Counted from the stretch's first letter, positions 26,701 through 35,341 are shown. The stretch: DNA of 64,000 nt from M3007 sp043764095 (GCA_043764095.1 JAYUKX010000178.1:28053-92052), one strand, 5' to 3'. Numbers and translations: made by a program. The notes: generated from the letters alone by a model not told the origin.

Positions 26701-29331
26701 GGCATTTACATTAATATTTGGATTGACATTATTGATCGTTACGTTAATTTCCCTTGTACACCCATTGGCACCAGTAACCGTCAAACTATAATTACCGGCG
26801 GGCATAGCGGTCAAATTTTGCGAAGTTTGTCCAGAATCCCAGTTAAATGTATAAGGCGCAACGCCCCCGCTAACGTTCACATTAACGGCTCCATTATTCA
26901 ATTCACAAGTACTTTGAATGGTACTAGCCGTCACATTGGGTTGACTAGGATTGTCATTTACATTTATATTTGCGGTTTGGGTACAGGATCCATTACCTTG
27001 TACCGTAACAGCATAAGAGCCTGGTGCAAGCCCTGTAATAGATGGTGTAGTAGCACCAGTATCCCATATATAAGTATAAGTACTCAAAGGTGGGGTAACA
27101 TTCAGGCTGATACTACCATTGCCTCCGTTACAAGTTGTATTATTTACTACCGACGAATTAATCGTAATAAGTGGGTTGGTATTATTTACTGTGGCTGTAA
27201 CCGTACGTGTGCAGCCATTGGCACCAGTAACGACCAATGTGTAAGTTCCAGCGGGTACATTGGGTAGGTTTTGGGTAGTTGCTCCTCCATCCCATAAAAA
27301 GGTATAAGGAGCCACACCGCCTGAAACACTAATATTCACGCTACCATTAGAAAGTTCGCAAGTAGTCCCCACCGTAGATGAGGTTACATTAGGAAGACTG
27401 GGTAGATCCGGGATCGTAACATTGACTACTGTGGTACATGCACCACCGGCACTCACGGTTGCGGAATAGCCGCCAGGAGCAAGACCTGTTAAGGACGATG
27501 TGGTTGCACCAGTATCCCAAGTATAAGTATAGGTACCTGCTGGTGTTGCATTGAGTGTCACACTACCATTGCCTCCGTTGCATGTTGTATTTGCAACAAC
27601 AGTCTGCGATACATTGATAGGAGGATTATTATTGGCGAGCGTGACGGATGTTGACGTAGTACAACCATTTGCACCAGTAACCGTAACCGCATACGGCCCG
27701 GCTGGTACCATAGTTAAGTTTTGGGTAGTTTCACCCCCCCCCCAAGTAAAAGTAAATGGTGCCAAACCGCCGGATACATTGAGGTTAACAGTGCCATTAC
27801 TCAGCTCGCAGGTACTCGGAACAGTGGTAAAAGAAGCGGATGGATTTACCGGAGCATTGGGTACATTATAACTGGCAGTTTGTGTACACAAGCCTCCGCC
27901 ATTCACCGTTACCGTGTAGGAACCTGCTGGTAACATGGTAATACTACTCGTAGTTGCCGCATTCGACCATTCATAGGTATATGTATTTGCTGGCGTAACA
28001 TTGATTGAAATAGAGCCATTTCCATCAATACAAGTCGTATTCGTGACGATAGTTGGTGTGATAACAAACAAAGGATTGGTATTAGGCACATTTACAGTAG
28101 TAGCGGTGGTACAGCCATTCATGCTGGTAACCGTTACGGTATAAGACATTCCTCCCACTACATTGGTTAAATCCTCGGTTGTTTCACTATTTGACCAAGC
28201 ATAAGTGTAAGGAGGCGTGCTTCCCGAAACAGAGAGGTTAATAGCGCCATTACCTAACCCACAAGTAGAACCAGTAACTACTGCGGTGGCAGTAACAGTT
28301 TCCGCAGTAACTGCCGACGAACCCGAAACCATACCAAGACAATTCGCAGATCCTCCAGTCACATTGAATAAGGTATAAGTACCAATTTGGGAAACAGCAT
28401 AAGTATAAGGGTTATCGCTGGTGGTGATAGCCGGTTGGTTCACACCATTCAGGCGAGGAATAAAAGTCCACGGCCCTTCACCTGTAAACGTTACCGTCAA
28501 ATTGACCATACCAGTGCCACCCGTACAAATCGTACCCGAGCCTGATATAGTAGCCGTCGGCTTTGGTATTATATCAATATCAATACACGAAGGTGTCATA
28601 TTGGAGTAACAAGCATTGGCTGCGGTGACGCACAATTGAGTATTTTGAGTTGTTGCGGTAGCAGGAATATTAACAGTTGCCAAAACACCATTAGACGTAA
28701 CTGTACCTACTGGCGGGGTCAATGTCCAAGTATAGGACGTGGCCACTGGTACTGTTGCAATTGAATAACCTGCCGACGAACCCGCGCAAATTGTTGCAGG
28801 CCCAGTGATAGGCCCTGGAGGATTAGGAGGCACACCTACTGTTGATCCTTGGGTAACATCAATCGAGTAATCGCAGACATTACCGCCGCAACCGTCCATC
28901 ACAATATAATAAACTTGCCCAATAATAAAATTAGTGGCAGATAACTCAAAGGGATTTTCAGTACAAGAGCATTGTAAATCCATGGGGTTATTTACACAGT
29001 TTCTGTAGATACCTCCTTGTAAACCCTGATTTGCTCCCGGGGTGCAATTGGACGGAGTTACAGTCATGGAAATAGTGGTAGATCCCGCAAAAAAAGCAAA
29101 CCATTCATCGTTGTTCAATTGCCAGCCCGGGCAACCCGGAAAATTTTGTGCAGTATTACTATTGTTGATCGTCGCACAATAACCATCGAGGTTTGGGCAT
29201 AATATGGGTGCTTGAGAGCAACTATTTCCAGGTTGTGGAAATCCTGGAGGTGGGCATTGCGCCTGAATAATTTGAACAAAACAACCTATAAAAATTACGG
29301 ATAATAGTAGTAGTCTCTTCATGAAAAACAT
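20767..29331 (-). CDS. Giant SprB-repeat T9SS protein with type B (gliding-associated) C-terminus
   Basis: 2854 aa. A signal peptide ends at about residue 24 (QIIQAQ). Residues about 30-165 form a Cys-rich N-terminal domain, and about 172-255 are PKD-like. From about 345 to 2157 run 24 SprB-type repeats of about 75 aa, each with a Cys, an 'NG.I.L.V' strand, 'YTYxW', 'AGTYTVTV' and 'GCT/GACT'. The first 22 alternate between two subtypes, one with 'SGGVAPYTY...TGANGCT' and one with 'NTSC...TPxGTYTY...SAGGxCT'. More Ig/PKD-like domains follow. The last 90 residues (IYVPNIFTPDAEGEN, FSRWGEKVFERNN, GWDGKF) are a T9SS type B sorting domain. By analogy with SprB it is a surface adhesin possibly used in gliding or attachment; that role is inferred. 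Confidence 0.92.
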   Translation of the reverse strand: MFFMKRLLLLSVIFIGCFVQIIQAQCPPPGFPQPGNSCSQAPILCPNLDGYCATINNSNTAQNFPGCPGWQLNNDEWFAFFAGSTTISMTVTPSNCTPGANQGLQGGIYRNCVNNPMDLQCSCTENPFELSATNFIIGQVYYIVMDGCGGNVCDYSIDVTQGSTVGVPPNPPGPITGPATICAGSSAGYSIATVPVATSYTWTLTPPVGTVTSNGVLATVNIPATATTQNTQLCVTAANACYSNMTPSCIDIDIIPKPTATISGSGTICTGGTGMVNLTVTFTGEGPWTFIPRLNGVNQPAITTSDNPYTYAVSQIGTYTLFNVTGGSANCLGMVSGSSAVTAETVTATAVVTGSTCGLGNGAINLSVSGSTPPYTYAWSNSETTEDLTNVVGGMSYTVTVTSMNGCTTATTVNVPNTNPLFVITPTIVTNTTCIDGNGSISINVTPANTYTYEWSNAATTSSITMLPAGSYTVTVNGGGLCTQTASYNVPNAPVNPSASFTTVPSTCELSNGTVNLNVSGGLAPFTFTWGGGETTQNLTMVPAGPYAVTVTGANGCTTSTSVTLANNNPPINVSQTVVANTTCNGGNGSVTLNATPAGTYTYTWDTGATTSSLTGLAPGGYSATVSAGGACTTVVNVTIPDLPSLPNVTSSTVGTTCELSNGSVNISVSGGVAPYTFLWDGGATTQNLPNVPAGTYTLVVTGANGCTRTVTATVNNTNPLITINSSVVNNTTCNGGNGSISLNVTPPLSTYTYIWDTGATTPSITGLAPGSYAVTVQGNGSCTQTANINVNDNPSQPNVTASTIQSTCELNNGAVNVNVSGGVAPYTFNWDSGQTSQNLTAMPAGNYSLTVTGANGCTREINVTINNVNPNINVNANVVPNTSCNSNGTGAVTLIVTPPAAYTFLWSNNATTSSLTNLLAGSYEVTVSAGGACTEVVNVDIIDNPNEPVLDFTTVDAKCGLNNGSVNLSVSGGVTPLTYQWATGQITQDLFNLLPDTYIVTVTGANGCSAVGFATVDDSPIAITINYNVTGNTNCTAVGNGSIILSVTPANATVLWSSGQTTKSISNLLPGEYTVIVSAGGNCTETQTITIDDDSEAPYLSYEITEAICGLSNGSIDLTVDDGVAPYTYKWSSGQMVQDLTNRLAGTYTVTVTTARGCTATAEATIPDNDPGLIILATVFENTSCTAPNGTIYTEILPDGYSYTYKWNNNSMSPNLLNVGTGNYTVTVTLGTCVVSETIEMTTNAVPPNLAVSGTAATCGVSNGTATATASAGVTPYTYKWSTNATTATINNLAPGVYTVTVRGANGCSTTATTTIGNNTIALNVNGVIVENTSCVAGNGAIDITVTPTGTYTYLWSNTAMTEDITGLAEGTYTVTVTAGPTCSASTTFIVVKNTSDPVITPVITPDICGQSIGAIDLSLTGGGGGYVYLWNNSAATEDLASITSGTYTVTVTASNGCTDTEILTVANNSNTFSLSGAATPLTNCAASNGTINLIITPTGPYQINWSTSSVTEDLAGLSAGTYTVTVTQSGSCTASVTFVVEDNLTYPSLNTSVTSEICGLKNGALSATTTGGTTPYTYAWSSGQTTEDLTNISANFYTLTVTDINNCTATTAAVVPDNSIAFALDGITTANTSCGANNGAIQLNVSPANGNYTYLWSNTSLLEDLVNIDGGDYSVTVSAGGTCTNVASFVVLDNTLSPIIVESVTAAQCAKANGAISLNVTGSTMPYTYKWNNNATTTGLNNIQAGTYTVTVTGADACTTENTITIPDNAFSPSISGTPVENTSCTSPNGSISISVTPADIYTYIWASGQTTNTINTLQAGTYSVTVSAGGACTAVSNFTVDNNTQSPTIADVIAPSVCSQPVGGINITVSGGIAPFTYKWNNNATTEDLSNLFAGTYTVTVKGANGCTSTATYTVTNESNNFNIAESLTPNSSCTVGNGSINLTVVPLGTYTYKWSNNAVLEDLTGLLPGTFTVTVTDAAGCAISEIYTLSADIQPVTLSGSKTDILCFGDKSGGIDLTVDTGTPTYTYNWQPAQAGNPQDLANIGAGNYQVTVTDTKNCTATIAFAVTQPATDNALDCDQSKTVSIPGASDGEGAVTITGGTPPYNIEWTPGSTATNLQPGVFKIQNLVEGSYAVTVTDANGCPVQCGFNIGLVDCETEVGTMSSLSLAKCGATCITATYSNVGQFLDPNDVLQFVLHTGNSNLIVNELARNTQPSFCFNPTTMTYGTTYYISAVAGNNDGTGNVVLSDFCTVVSFGTPIVFNEKPDATALPVLPISCANKQVSITGNSSIVSSVFDWTTTAGGTIIGNNNTAMINAGTAGNYQLITTANGCKDTIIVAVKDITNNPIATILADPNDILDCKIDQIILAGGIEGTTNPNTVWYSNGMVFSNNNPVPVGDPGTYTFVLVDTLTFCADTATIVINENQAYPPLNIANPATITCANPIITLTGSSPFVGIVFKWARINGTDTTIISNTPTAGVSQAGVYYLIGIDPANTCTNIESVTVTSNVALPTVDAGAPFNMDCFGETLPLSGSASGSSTNLALAWSTNNGNILSGNTTLTPLITLPGTYKLVVTDNVNGCVASDDVIIPPDAPVANLLVQQPACYGELGRIVVESVTGGAPPVNYSLNNGGFTTKTEFNNLTGGTYTLLVKDAQGCTTTAEATITVPPLFDITLLPDVLIKIGEAYEINVGVNVPLSEIRSVKWTPSDRLSCDTCLNTIATPLKQTGYEIVAVNQNGCEDREYIVVRVDTRLDIYVPNIFTPDAEGENSKLTIFADPSKQLKIKTFQIFSRWGEKVFERNNFEPNLPDLGWDGKFGTVSLNPAVFVWYAIIIGPAGDEILLEGDVTLER
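22860..28300 (-). repeat. 24 tandem SprB-type repeats, 22 in alternating A/B pairs
   Basis: Protein-level repeats of about 75 aa (about 225 bp). A and B subtypes alternate strictly for 22 units, so the real repeat period is about 150 aa (11 pairs). Two more canonical units without the pair pattern close the array on the C-terminal side. DNA identity between pairs is low enough that most of the array looks old. Confidence 0.8.
27734..27743 (-). repeat. Poly-G tract (10 G) within the giant SprB-repeat gene
   Basis: Ten C on the plus strand are ten G in the coding strand, encoding Trp-Gly-Gly-Gly early in the repeat array. A length change would truncate the protein near residue 530. Confidence 0.7.
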
Positions 29332-29701
29332 GATAATTTATTAATAAGCAAGTAAGGTAAACAGGATTAAATAATATAGAGCATTACGTCGGTTATTGGA
29401 TGGATTAAAAGAAGTGCAAAAATAGAAAAAAATTTCCGATTTTTGCGAAAAAATGATGACTTTTTAAAGATGGACAGTCCATTATCTTCTATTTTAGCCA
29501 ACTCATAGTTGCGTAAAACAGAAGAAGTATGTCTAAATGCTTTAGTAAGAGATATAATTATTTGGAGCAGTTTAGCAAAATGGTTAAAAATTCTGATTTA
29601 TAAAAACGCATATCCTACGCTGTTGTAGCGTAACCATCACATTATGTGTTAGATGATATTTCGACTTAATTCGCTGCCTAGTAAATTGATTTTCAATTAC
29701 A
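29332..29701. other. Upstream region of the giant gene
   Basis: About 370 bp, AT-rich, without an ORF. The -7 element at 29417-29424 is the only signal I recognise. Confidence 0.5.
29417..29424 (-). promoter_or_regulatory. -7 promoter element for the giant SprB-repeat gene
   Basis: Minus-strand TATTTTTG matches TAnnTTTG and gives a leader of about 80 nt. Confidence 0.5.
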
Positions 29702-30955
29702 TTAATCAGTCAATGCAGCCGACAAATTCATCCGCCAGGCTTTAATAGCAGGTAACAATGCAGCAAATATACCAACACCCAATACTACTGCACCTAAAAT
29801 GCCTTCTTCGGGGATCAGTTGACTGGTCAAATTTACCCGCAAATCCGAACCCGCTTGTTCATTAATTACCCATATCCCTACCCTACTCAATGCTAGTCCA
29901 CACAAAAAGCCCAATATCGAAAGTACTACACCTTCTGTGAGCAATAATGCCGCCAGCATAAAGCGGCTACTCCCCAACGAACGTAACAATGCCAATTCAT
30001 ATTTTCGCTCCTTTAAACGGTTGTATAAAGCAATAAATACGCTAAATCCAGAAATAAGCATAATTGCAAAGGCCAACATACGTAATGTCGTAATACCCAA
30101 ACCCATTAAATGAAACAGTCGATTCATTTCCAAAGCAGGTACCGCTGCTTGCATCGTAGTACCCGAATTCACCATTCGTGGAAAAGTCATAATCCCCATT
30201 GGCGACCTAAATTTGACCAAATAAGCTGTTACTTCACGGGTAGAATCAAGGGCTTGTTCGTGCTCATGATCATGGCCTTCGTGTTCCTCCCCTGCCGAAT
30301 GATGATGGTCGCCTGGTGCTTCGGCTTCATCGTGGTGCGCTCCCTCGTCGTGCATTTCCCAAATAGAGGAGAGCGGGGTCACTATTAGGTTATCGAGAAT
30401 AGTCTGTGTAGGGGCTAAAATACCCGTAACAATATAGTCGTGTCCTTCGTGTACTTCCCCTTGTTCCGCCTCGCCGTGTGTACCTTGAAAAGTAGAGCCT
30501 ACTATGTGTCCGGTGGCTTTGGCAACATTAGCGCCTAGTACCACATCTAATGAATGCTCAAAGAATTTACCATCTTGTAACACCCCTTCATACTTGTGGA
30601 CATAATTTGTATCGGTACCCAAAATCCTAAAACTACGATAAGAATCACCATAAGACAGTGGAATGGTCTGTTTGACCATCTTATTTTGCATCAATTTTTG
30701 CGCTTCCATCAAATTGATATTACCCGTTGGGGCATCTACATGATACACCGCCGATAATACCAATTGCAATGGACTACCTTTAGCACCGACCACCAAATCA
30801 ATATCCCTTAAATCGTTTTCAAACTTTTGTTCTAATTGGCGCTGCACCAATAATAACAAGGATATAATGCCTGTACTAAAGGCCAACAAAACCACACTCA
30901 ATGTAGTATTTAGTGGTTTAAACCATAAATTCCGCCAAACTATATTTAAAAACAT
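29702..30955 (-). CDS. ABC transporter permease (FtsX/MacB type) with His-rich periplasmic loop
   Basis: 417 aa. The topology is one N-terminal membrane helix (about 17-37), a large periplasmic domain, then three C-terminal helices (about 285-415) of the FtsX fold, as in MacB/LolC-type permeases. The periplasmic domain carries a histidine/acid-rich insertion at 202-232 (HDEGAHHDE, GDHHHSAGEE, HEGHDHEHE) and a smaller one at 159-172. Such stretches usually bind zinc, nickel or copper. The ATPase gene ends 29 bp upstream, so the two form one operon. Substrate unknown; metal handling is a reasonable guess, lipoprotein or peptide export an alternative. Confidence 0.88.
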   Translation of the reverse strand: MFLNIVWRNLWFKPLNTTLSVVLLAFSTGIISLLLLVQRQLEQKFENDLRDIDLVVGAKGSPLQLVLSAVYHVDAPTGNINLMEAQKLMQNKMVKQTIPLSYGDSYRSFRILGTDTNYVHKYEGVLQDGKFFEHSLDVVLGANVAKATGHIVGSTFQGTHGEAEQGEVHEGHDYIVTGILAPTQTILDNLIVTPLSSIWEMHDEGAHHDEAEAPGDHHHSAGEEHEGHDHEHEQALDSTREVTAYLVKFRSPMGIMTFPRMVNSGTTMQAAVPALEMNRLFHLMGLGITTLRMLAFAIMLISGFSVFIALYNRLKERKYELALLRSLGSSRFMLAALLLTEGVVLSILGFLCGLALSRVGIWVINEQAGSDLRVNLTSQLIPEEGILGAVVLGVGIFAALLPAIKAWRMNLSAALTD

Positions 30956-30984
30956 ACTTTTTTGTTACTGTAATATAAAATGAA

Positions 30985-31617
30985 CTATCCATTCAAATCA
31001 ACCCGATGTTTGATCTTTTCTTTTAATCGACCATCGTGTGTCACGATAACCAAGGCAGAACCCTGCTGTGCTGCCATTTCACTCAACAAATGATACACTT
31101 CATCGCAATTTTGATCGTCTAATGCGCTCGTAGGTTCATCTGCCAGCAACAAACTGGGGTGGTTGATCACAGCGCGAATGATAGAAATGCGCTGCTGTTC
31201 ACCGATACTCAACTTAGAGGGCAATCGCTTTAAGGTATGCGCAACACCTAAGCGATCGGCTAAGCCTAATATGGTTTTAGTATCCTGTTTACTATGCCCC
31301 AGCCAACCCGGTAGTTTTAAATTATCCAGTACGGTTAATGCTGCTAAAAAATGAGCTTTTTGATAAACTAATCCAATATTTTTGGCACGAAAAGCATCTT
31401 TTTGTGCTGATGACAAGGTGTTTATATCTGTCTTATTGATATTTATTTTGCCTTGATTGGTATGCAATATACCCGCCAAAAGGTGTAGCAAAGTGGTTTT
31501 ACCACACCCAGATTGACCAGTAACTAATAGTATTTCTCCTGCTTTGCACTGCAGTTGAGGGAACAAGAATCCACGCTCACTATTGTATTGAAACGCTACG
31601 TTTTCGGTACTTAACAT
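30985..31617 (-). CDS. ABC transporter ATP-binding protein (LolD/MacB type)
   Basis: 210 aa, a complete nucleotide-binding domain: Walker A GQSGCGKT at 34-41, signature LSIGEQ at 136-141 (family norm LSGGQ), Walker B LLLADE at 156-161, D-loop SALD and switch His in VIVTHD. It powers the permease encoded 29 bp downstream. It begins 3 bp after the stop of the large T9SS gene at 31621-34791, so it may be on the same transcript. Confidence 0.92.
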   Translation of the reverse strand: MLSTENVAFQYNSERGFLFPQLQCKAGEILLVTGQSGCGKTTLLHLLAGILHTNQGKININKTDINTLSSAQKDAFRAKNIGLVYQKAHFLAALTVLDNLKLPGWLGHSKQDTKTILGLADRLGVAHTLKRLPSKLSIGEQQRISIIRAVINHPSLLLADEPTSALDDQNCDEVYHLLSEMAAQQGSALVIVTHDGRLKEKIKHRVDLNG

Positions 31618-31620
31618 CGA

Positions 31621-34600
31621 TTAAATTTTTGTCATTTTCATGGTAATGGTCTGTTGAGCATCTTTAATAGTGGCAAAATAAATACCAGATGGCCAATTTT
31701 GTGTATCAATAGTAATGGATTTCGGACCAATTGTTACCTCCATTTTTTGGGCATAAAAAGGCACTCCATTTATATTTGTAATGATCAAATCCACTTCTTG
31801 TTCAGTCGCGAAATCAAGCCTGAATTGAGATAAAAATGGATTCGGTTGAATCCTTATCTGCTGCGGGGTACTGGCCTCTTGCTCCAATGGACGCATCACA
31901 ATACTGCGTTCTTGGCCATTCATGGTATATGACTCAGATTTTAAAGTGGGCGTTTGAATAATTTTTGACCCGTCCATTGTCCCCGACAACCAACCCAAAA
32001 GTATAGGTTGTGCTGTATGTTGAATTGGATTTTCACAATTGATACTCAATACATTTTCATCCAAACTAACATGCTCATCATCCACTAAAACGGGTCGAAA
32101 CAATGTATTTTTCGATACTTCTAAGGCAAATTGGAAACCCAACAATGGTTCATTAGCATGTACATAAAGTGGTGTCCAGCCCTCTTTACTTTCCTTTTCT
32201 GCCAAGTACAATTCCATACCTAGAGGGGCATCTCGATCATCTAGCGTTGTCATCGGATTTGGCGCAGCAGTATAATCCACATCCCCAATTTTGATGGCGT
32301 AAAAGTCGGCATTTTCTGTTAAATTATACACAGATGAAAGATTTATTTGTTCAGGAAATTGGGTAGCAAATGGATTATCTATTGCTGGAAAAAGGAAACC
32401 TCGTGGTACAAAACGCCAAGATAGGTTATTCGGAAAAGCATTCAAAGTACCCAATATTGCTTTTCTAAGCGTCACGATATCAAATGTGGTAACGGTACCC
32501 GATCGGTTTACATCGGCGGCGATTAATTTAAATGGAGTGTTTAAGGGTTCTAAATTGAGGATATGCCTCGAAATCAAAATCAAATCGTAGGTATTAACGC
32601 CATTTGTTAAGTTGGAACTTTCTAATCTGGGTTTCACAAAATAATTACCAAATAGCGTTAAATCATTGAAAAAGTAATAATTAAATGGATCTGCATTGAG
32701 CGATGAACCCACCAATAAAGTATCCGGCATTTGAAAGAGATCAAAATTTAAAACTACAGTTTGGCCAATCATATTTTGCGCCGTACCACTTATTGCTGGA
32801 TGGTAGTCCGTGCACACTTCTTCTGGATCAGTAATGGCCACAATAGAATTACAAAACGCAGCATTTCCAAAAGCGTCTCTCGCCCAAATACGTACGGGAC
32901 GAAAACCTATATCATCACAATCAAACGAAACAAATGATTGAGGTCCACCAGATGCATTGGTAGGAAAACGGGTACCAAATGGTTCATGTTCGATGGCTTT
33001 CTGGATTTGATTGGGCATTGTTACACTATCCATCACACTGAAAAGAAGATCAAGAGCAGCAACAGTCACCGTATCAGCACCCATCGAAGGAATAGCAACA
33101 GTTATATCAGGGATACATGTTAACACTGGCGGGGCACAATCATCCGATACGGTAAAACGATGCTCAAAAATACTTTCATTACCACATTCATCGGCTACTG
33201 TCCATACCACTCTATGGTATCCATATGGGAACTGAGGCGTAGTAAAAATATTCGGAGATGTCATAGTGTTCCACGCTACCCTCGCCCTCAAAGAATCGTT
33301 TTGGATATATTTTTCTAATCCAAACAAATACTTATTATTAATGCCTGTTATCCTCTTGTCAAAGACCCGTTGTTCTTCAGGGCCATTAATATTTTGGTAC
33401 ATTATGCTTCCTGCGGGAGGAATATTATTGGAACTAACTTTTGTCTCCTCCACACCATCGGAATTAAGATCTAAATATAGGTCAAATTGAACGCCAATAT
33501 CGTTTTCACTACAATTATCTTTTAATTTTAAGGCAATTTCAACGGGGCATTCAAACAGATCATTGCTGTTACTAGCCGGATTAAACCAGTTGCCGCCTTG
33601 CCACATATTGGGGTCATTTTGGGTTTTATCGCAAAAGGCAGCACTGCTTACAACCCTACCTTTAGGCGCAATAGTATCGTAAACAAAAATCTTTTGTTGA
33701 TAGATATACCCATTCACTGTGGGTGTCCAAAAAGTACTAAAATTGGTCTCCACAATATCCGATGGTTGAACCATCATCAAACTCGCTGTACCCAAAGGCC
33801 CTACTGTTGGCCCCGGTAAATTAGCAGGAGCAAAAGGCGACACTGCTGTCGCTGTAGGATTGGGAACAAAAACCAACGGCAATGAACTAGAGTAATGGCA
33901 CCAATTCAATAATCTCCAAGTTCGTGAAATAAACATGCACGGTCCGTTGATAAAAGTCACATTGTAAGTTAATGTATCAATATAAGTGATGTTCATATTT
34001 TCACAATTACCATCCAATACCGTCGGTTTACCCATTTTTTCTGGCGAAAGATCAACGCAACCATAATTGAGTTGGTCGGCAGGAAATGCTACGGAATAAA
34101 ACTGTTCATTGACCACCGCTATAGTTTGCGTACTTGTAGCCGTGTTACCAGCGCAATCGCGGGCCGTAAAACGCCTTCTGATCGTGCCTCTTTTACAAGC
34201 AAGATCAAAAGTAATATTTTGATCAGTGTAGAAAACAGTATCCAAACAACAATTATCCGTTGCAGTAGGATACGATACCTGAAAGGAAGGATTTGTATAG
34301 TCTTCGCAACTTAAAGAAATACTTGGAAGTACGGCTATTTGCGGCTTAACCGATTCACCAACTACTACCTTAGTGATACAGTCATCAAAATTACCAACAC
34401 CGAAATTGGCATCGATACCACCTGTATCAACTGCCATATTATATACTCGAAGCACCACCTCAACAGTGTCGCCTGCATCTGCACAACAAAATTGTAATTG
34501 TGAACGGAACAGGTCATCCGATCCACAAGCCCCTGGTTGTAGGCGTTTTATTTTAAAAAAAAGGAAATTTCCATTTTGGTCGTAGCTACCATCGTCCAAC

Positions 34601-34791
34601 TGTGGAGCATTAAGGCTACGGATGCCTGCACTACTGAGTGTGAGGTTGTATACCCCATTACAAACAGCAACAGGGGCTATCTGTTGCTCACTAGAACGGT
34701 AAGGGAACTGGTTTGTATAAATACTATTACTGGTGAGCCAAGTAACATAAGTTAATATGCCCGTAAAAATGTAAAATCGAGTTTGCCACAT
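31621..34791 (-). CDS. Large secreted T9SS protein with dockerin-like segment
   Basis: 1056 aa. The N-terminus has a hydrophobic stretch (about 7-25) that may be an export signal. Residues 30-700 contain several Cys-rich beta-sandwich (HYR-like) domains with phrases such as TATDNCCLDTVFYT and FTARDCAGNTATS. At about 724-790 a dockerin-I-like pair is visible (TYDLILISRHILNLEP... AADVNRSGTVTTFDIVTLR). The last 80 residues (IRIQPNPFLSQFRLDF to the end) are a T9SS type A sorting domain. This architecture is widespread among Saprospiria surface proteins of unknown role. No catalytic domain is seen. Confidence 0.85.
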   Translation of the reverse strand: MWQTRFYIFTGILTYVTWLTSNSIYTNQFPYRSSEQQIAPVAVCNGVYNLTLSSAGIRSLNAPQLDDGSYDQNGNFLFFKIKRLQPGACGSDDLFRSQLQFCCADAGDTVEVVLRVYNMAVDTGGIDANFGVGNFDDCITKVVVGESVKPQIAVLPSISLSCEDYTNPSFQVSYPTATDNCCLDTVFYTDQNITFDLACKRGTIRRRFTARDCAGNTATSTQTIAVVNEQFYSVAFPADQLNYGCVDLSPEKMGKPTVLDGNCENMNITYIDTLTYNVTFINGPCMFISRTWRLLNWCHYSSSLPLVFVPNPTATAVSPFAPANLPGPTVGPLGTASLMMVQPSDIVETNFSTFWTPTVNGYIYQQKIFVYDTIAPKGRVVSSAAFCDKTQNDPNMWQGGNWFNPASNSNDLFECPVEIALKLKDNCSENDIGVQFDLYLDLNSDGVEETKVSSNNIPPAGSIMYQNINGPEEQRVFDKRITGINNKYLFGLEKYIQNDSLRARVAWNTMTSPNIFTTPQFPYGYHRVVWTVADECGNESIFEHRFTVSDDCAPPVLTCIPDITVAIPSMGADTVTVAALDLLFSVMDSVTMPNQIQKAIEHEPFGTRFPTNASGGPQSFVSFDCDDIGFRPVRIWARDAFGNAAFCNSIVAITDPEEVCTDYHPAISGTAQNMIGQTVVLNFDLFQMPDTLLVGSSLNADPFNYYFFNDLTLFGNYFVKPRLESSNLTNGVNTYDLILISRHILNLEPLNTPFKLIAADVNRSGTVTTFDIVTLRKAILGTLNAFPNNLSWRFVPRGFLFPAIDNPFATQFPEQINLSSVYNLTENADFYAIKIGDVDYTAAPNPMTTLDDRDAPLGMELYLAEKESKEGWTPLYVHANEPLLGFQFALEVSKNTLFRPVLVDDEHVSLDENVLSINCENPIQHTAQPILLGWLSGTMDGSKIIQTPTLKSESYTMNGQERSIVMRPLEQEASTPQQIRIQPNPFLSQFRLDFATEQEVDLIITNINGVPFYAQKMEVTIGPKSITIDTQNWPSGIYFATIKDAQQTITMKMTKI

Positions 34792-34882
34792 AGGGTTAGT
34801 TCGTTTAGTTGTTTAGGCGGGATAAATGGATTAAAAAAAATATTTTTTGGGTTGCTGTGGACACACAACAACCCAAAAGACA

Positions 34883-35341
34883 TTACTGTGCTTGTAGTGG
34901 CCCCAATAAGATGCCCTTCATAGCCAAGGTAACAACAATAAGCAACGTAGCAATACCTGTATAAATAGCTACAGTCTTATGCTTTGCGGTGCTATCCGTT
35001 TTGCGCTTGGAGAAGGTGCGGCCTAATTGCACCAATACAATGGCTACAATCATCGTTGAAATGTGTTCTACACCAAAATAACGGAGTAGTGGATCTTTCA
35101 TCGCAGCACCCATATTAGCACGTGCCTGTTGCGCATAAGCACTTGTTACAAAGTATTGAAGCAAACCTCCCAATAATTGAAGATGCGCCAATCCGACTAA
35201 TACGCCGCCTGCGATAGAATCGGCCTTTTCGTAAGGGCGATTACTTAGCCACCCAGAGATGGAGCGGTACAGCACAAAAGCCAATGCTGCTAAAATTAAA
35301 TAACGATTGTAATAATGAAGGTGATGTAACCCTGTTGCCAT
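34883..35341 (-). CDS. Four-helix membrane protein, cytochrome b-like
   Basis: 152 aa with about four transmembrane helices (near 13-27, 45-68, 92-106 and 125-145). His residues at the N-terminus (GLHHLHYYNR) and in helices 2 and 3 (VGLAHLQLLGG, YFGVEHISTM) resemble haem ligand positions of small cytochrome b-type proteins. Proteins of this kind in Bacteroidota are labelled 'cytochrome B', although the electron-transfer partner is unknown. It is set apart by about 90 bp from the upstream end of the T9SS gene and has its own likely promoter (35373-35380). Confidence 0.75.
   Translation of the reverse strand: MATGLHHLHYYNRYLILAALAFVLYRSISGWLSNRPYEKADSIAGGVLVGLAHLQLLGGLLQYFVTSAYAQQARANMGAAMKDPLLRYFGVEHISTMIVAIVLVQLGRTFSKRKTDSTAKHKTVAIYTGIATLLIVVTLAMKGILLGPLQAQ

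Noticed and set aside
22860..28300. Regular repeats as a possible CRISPR array
   Set aside because: Repeats are about 225 bp, coding and only similar at protein level; no short identical repeats with unique spacers exist here or elsewhere in the window.
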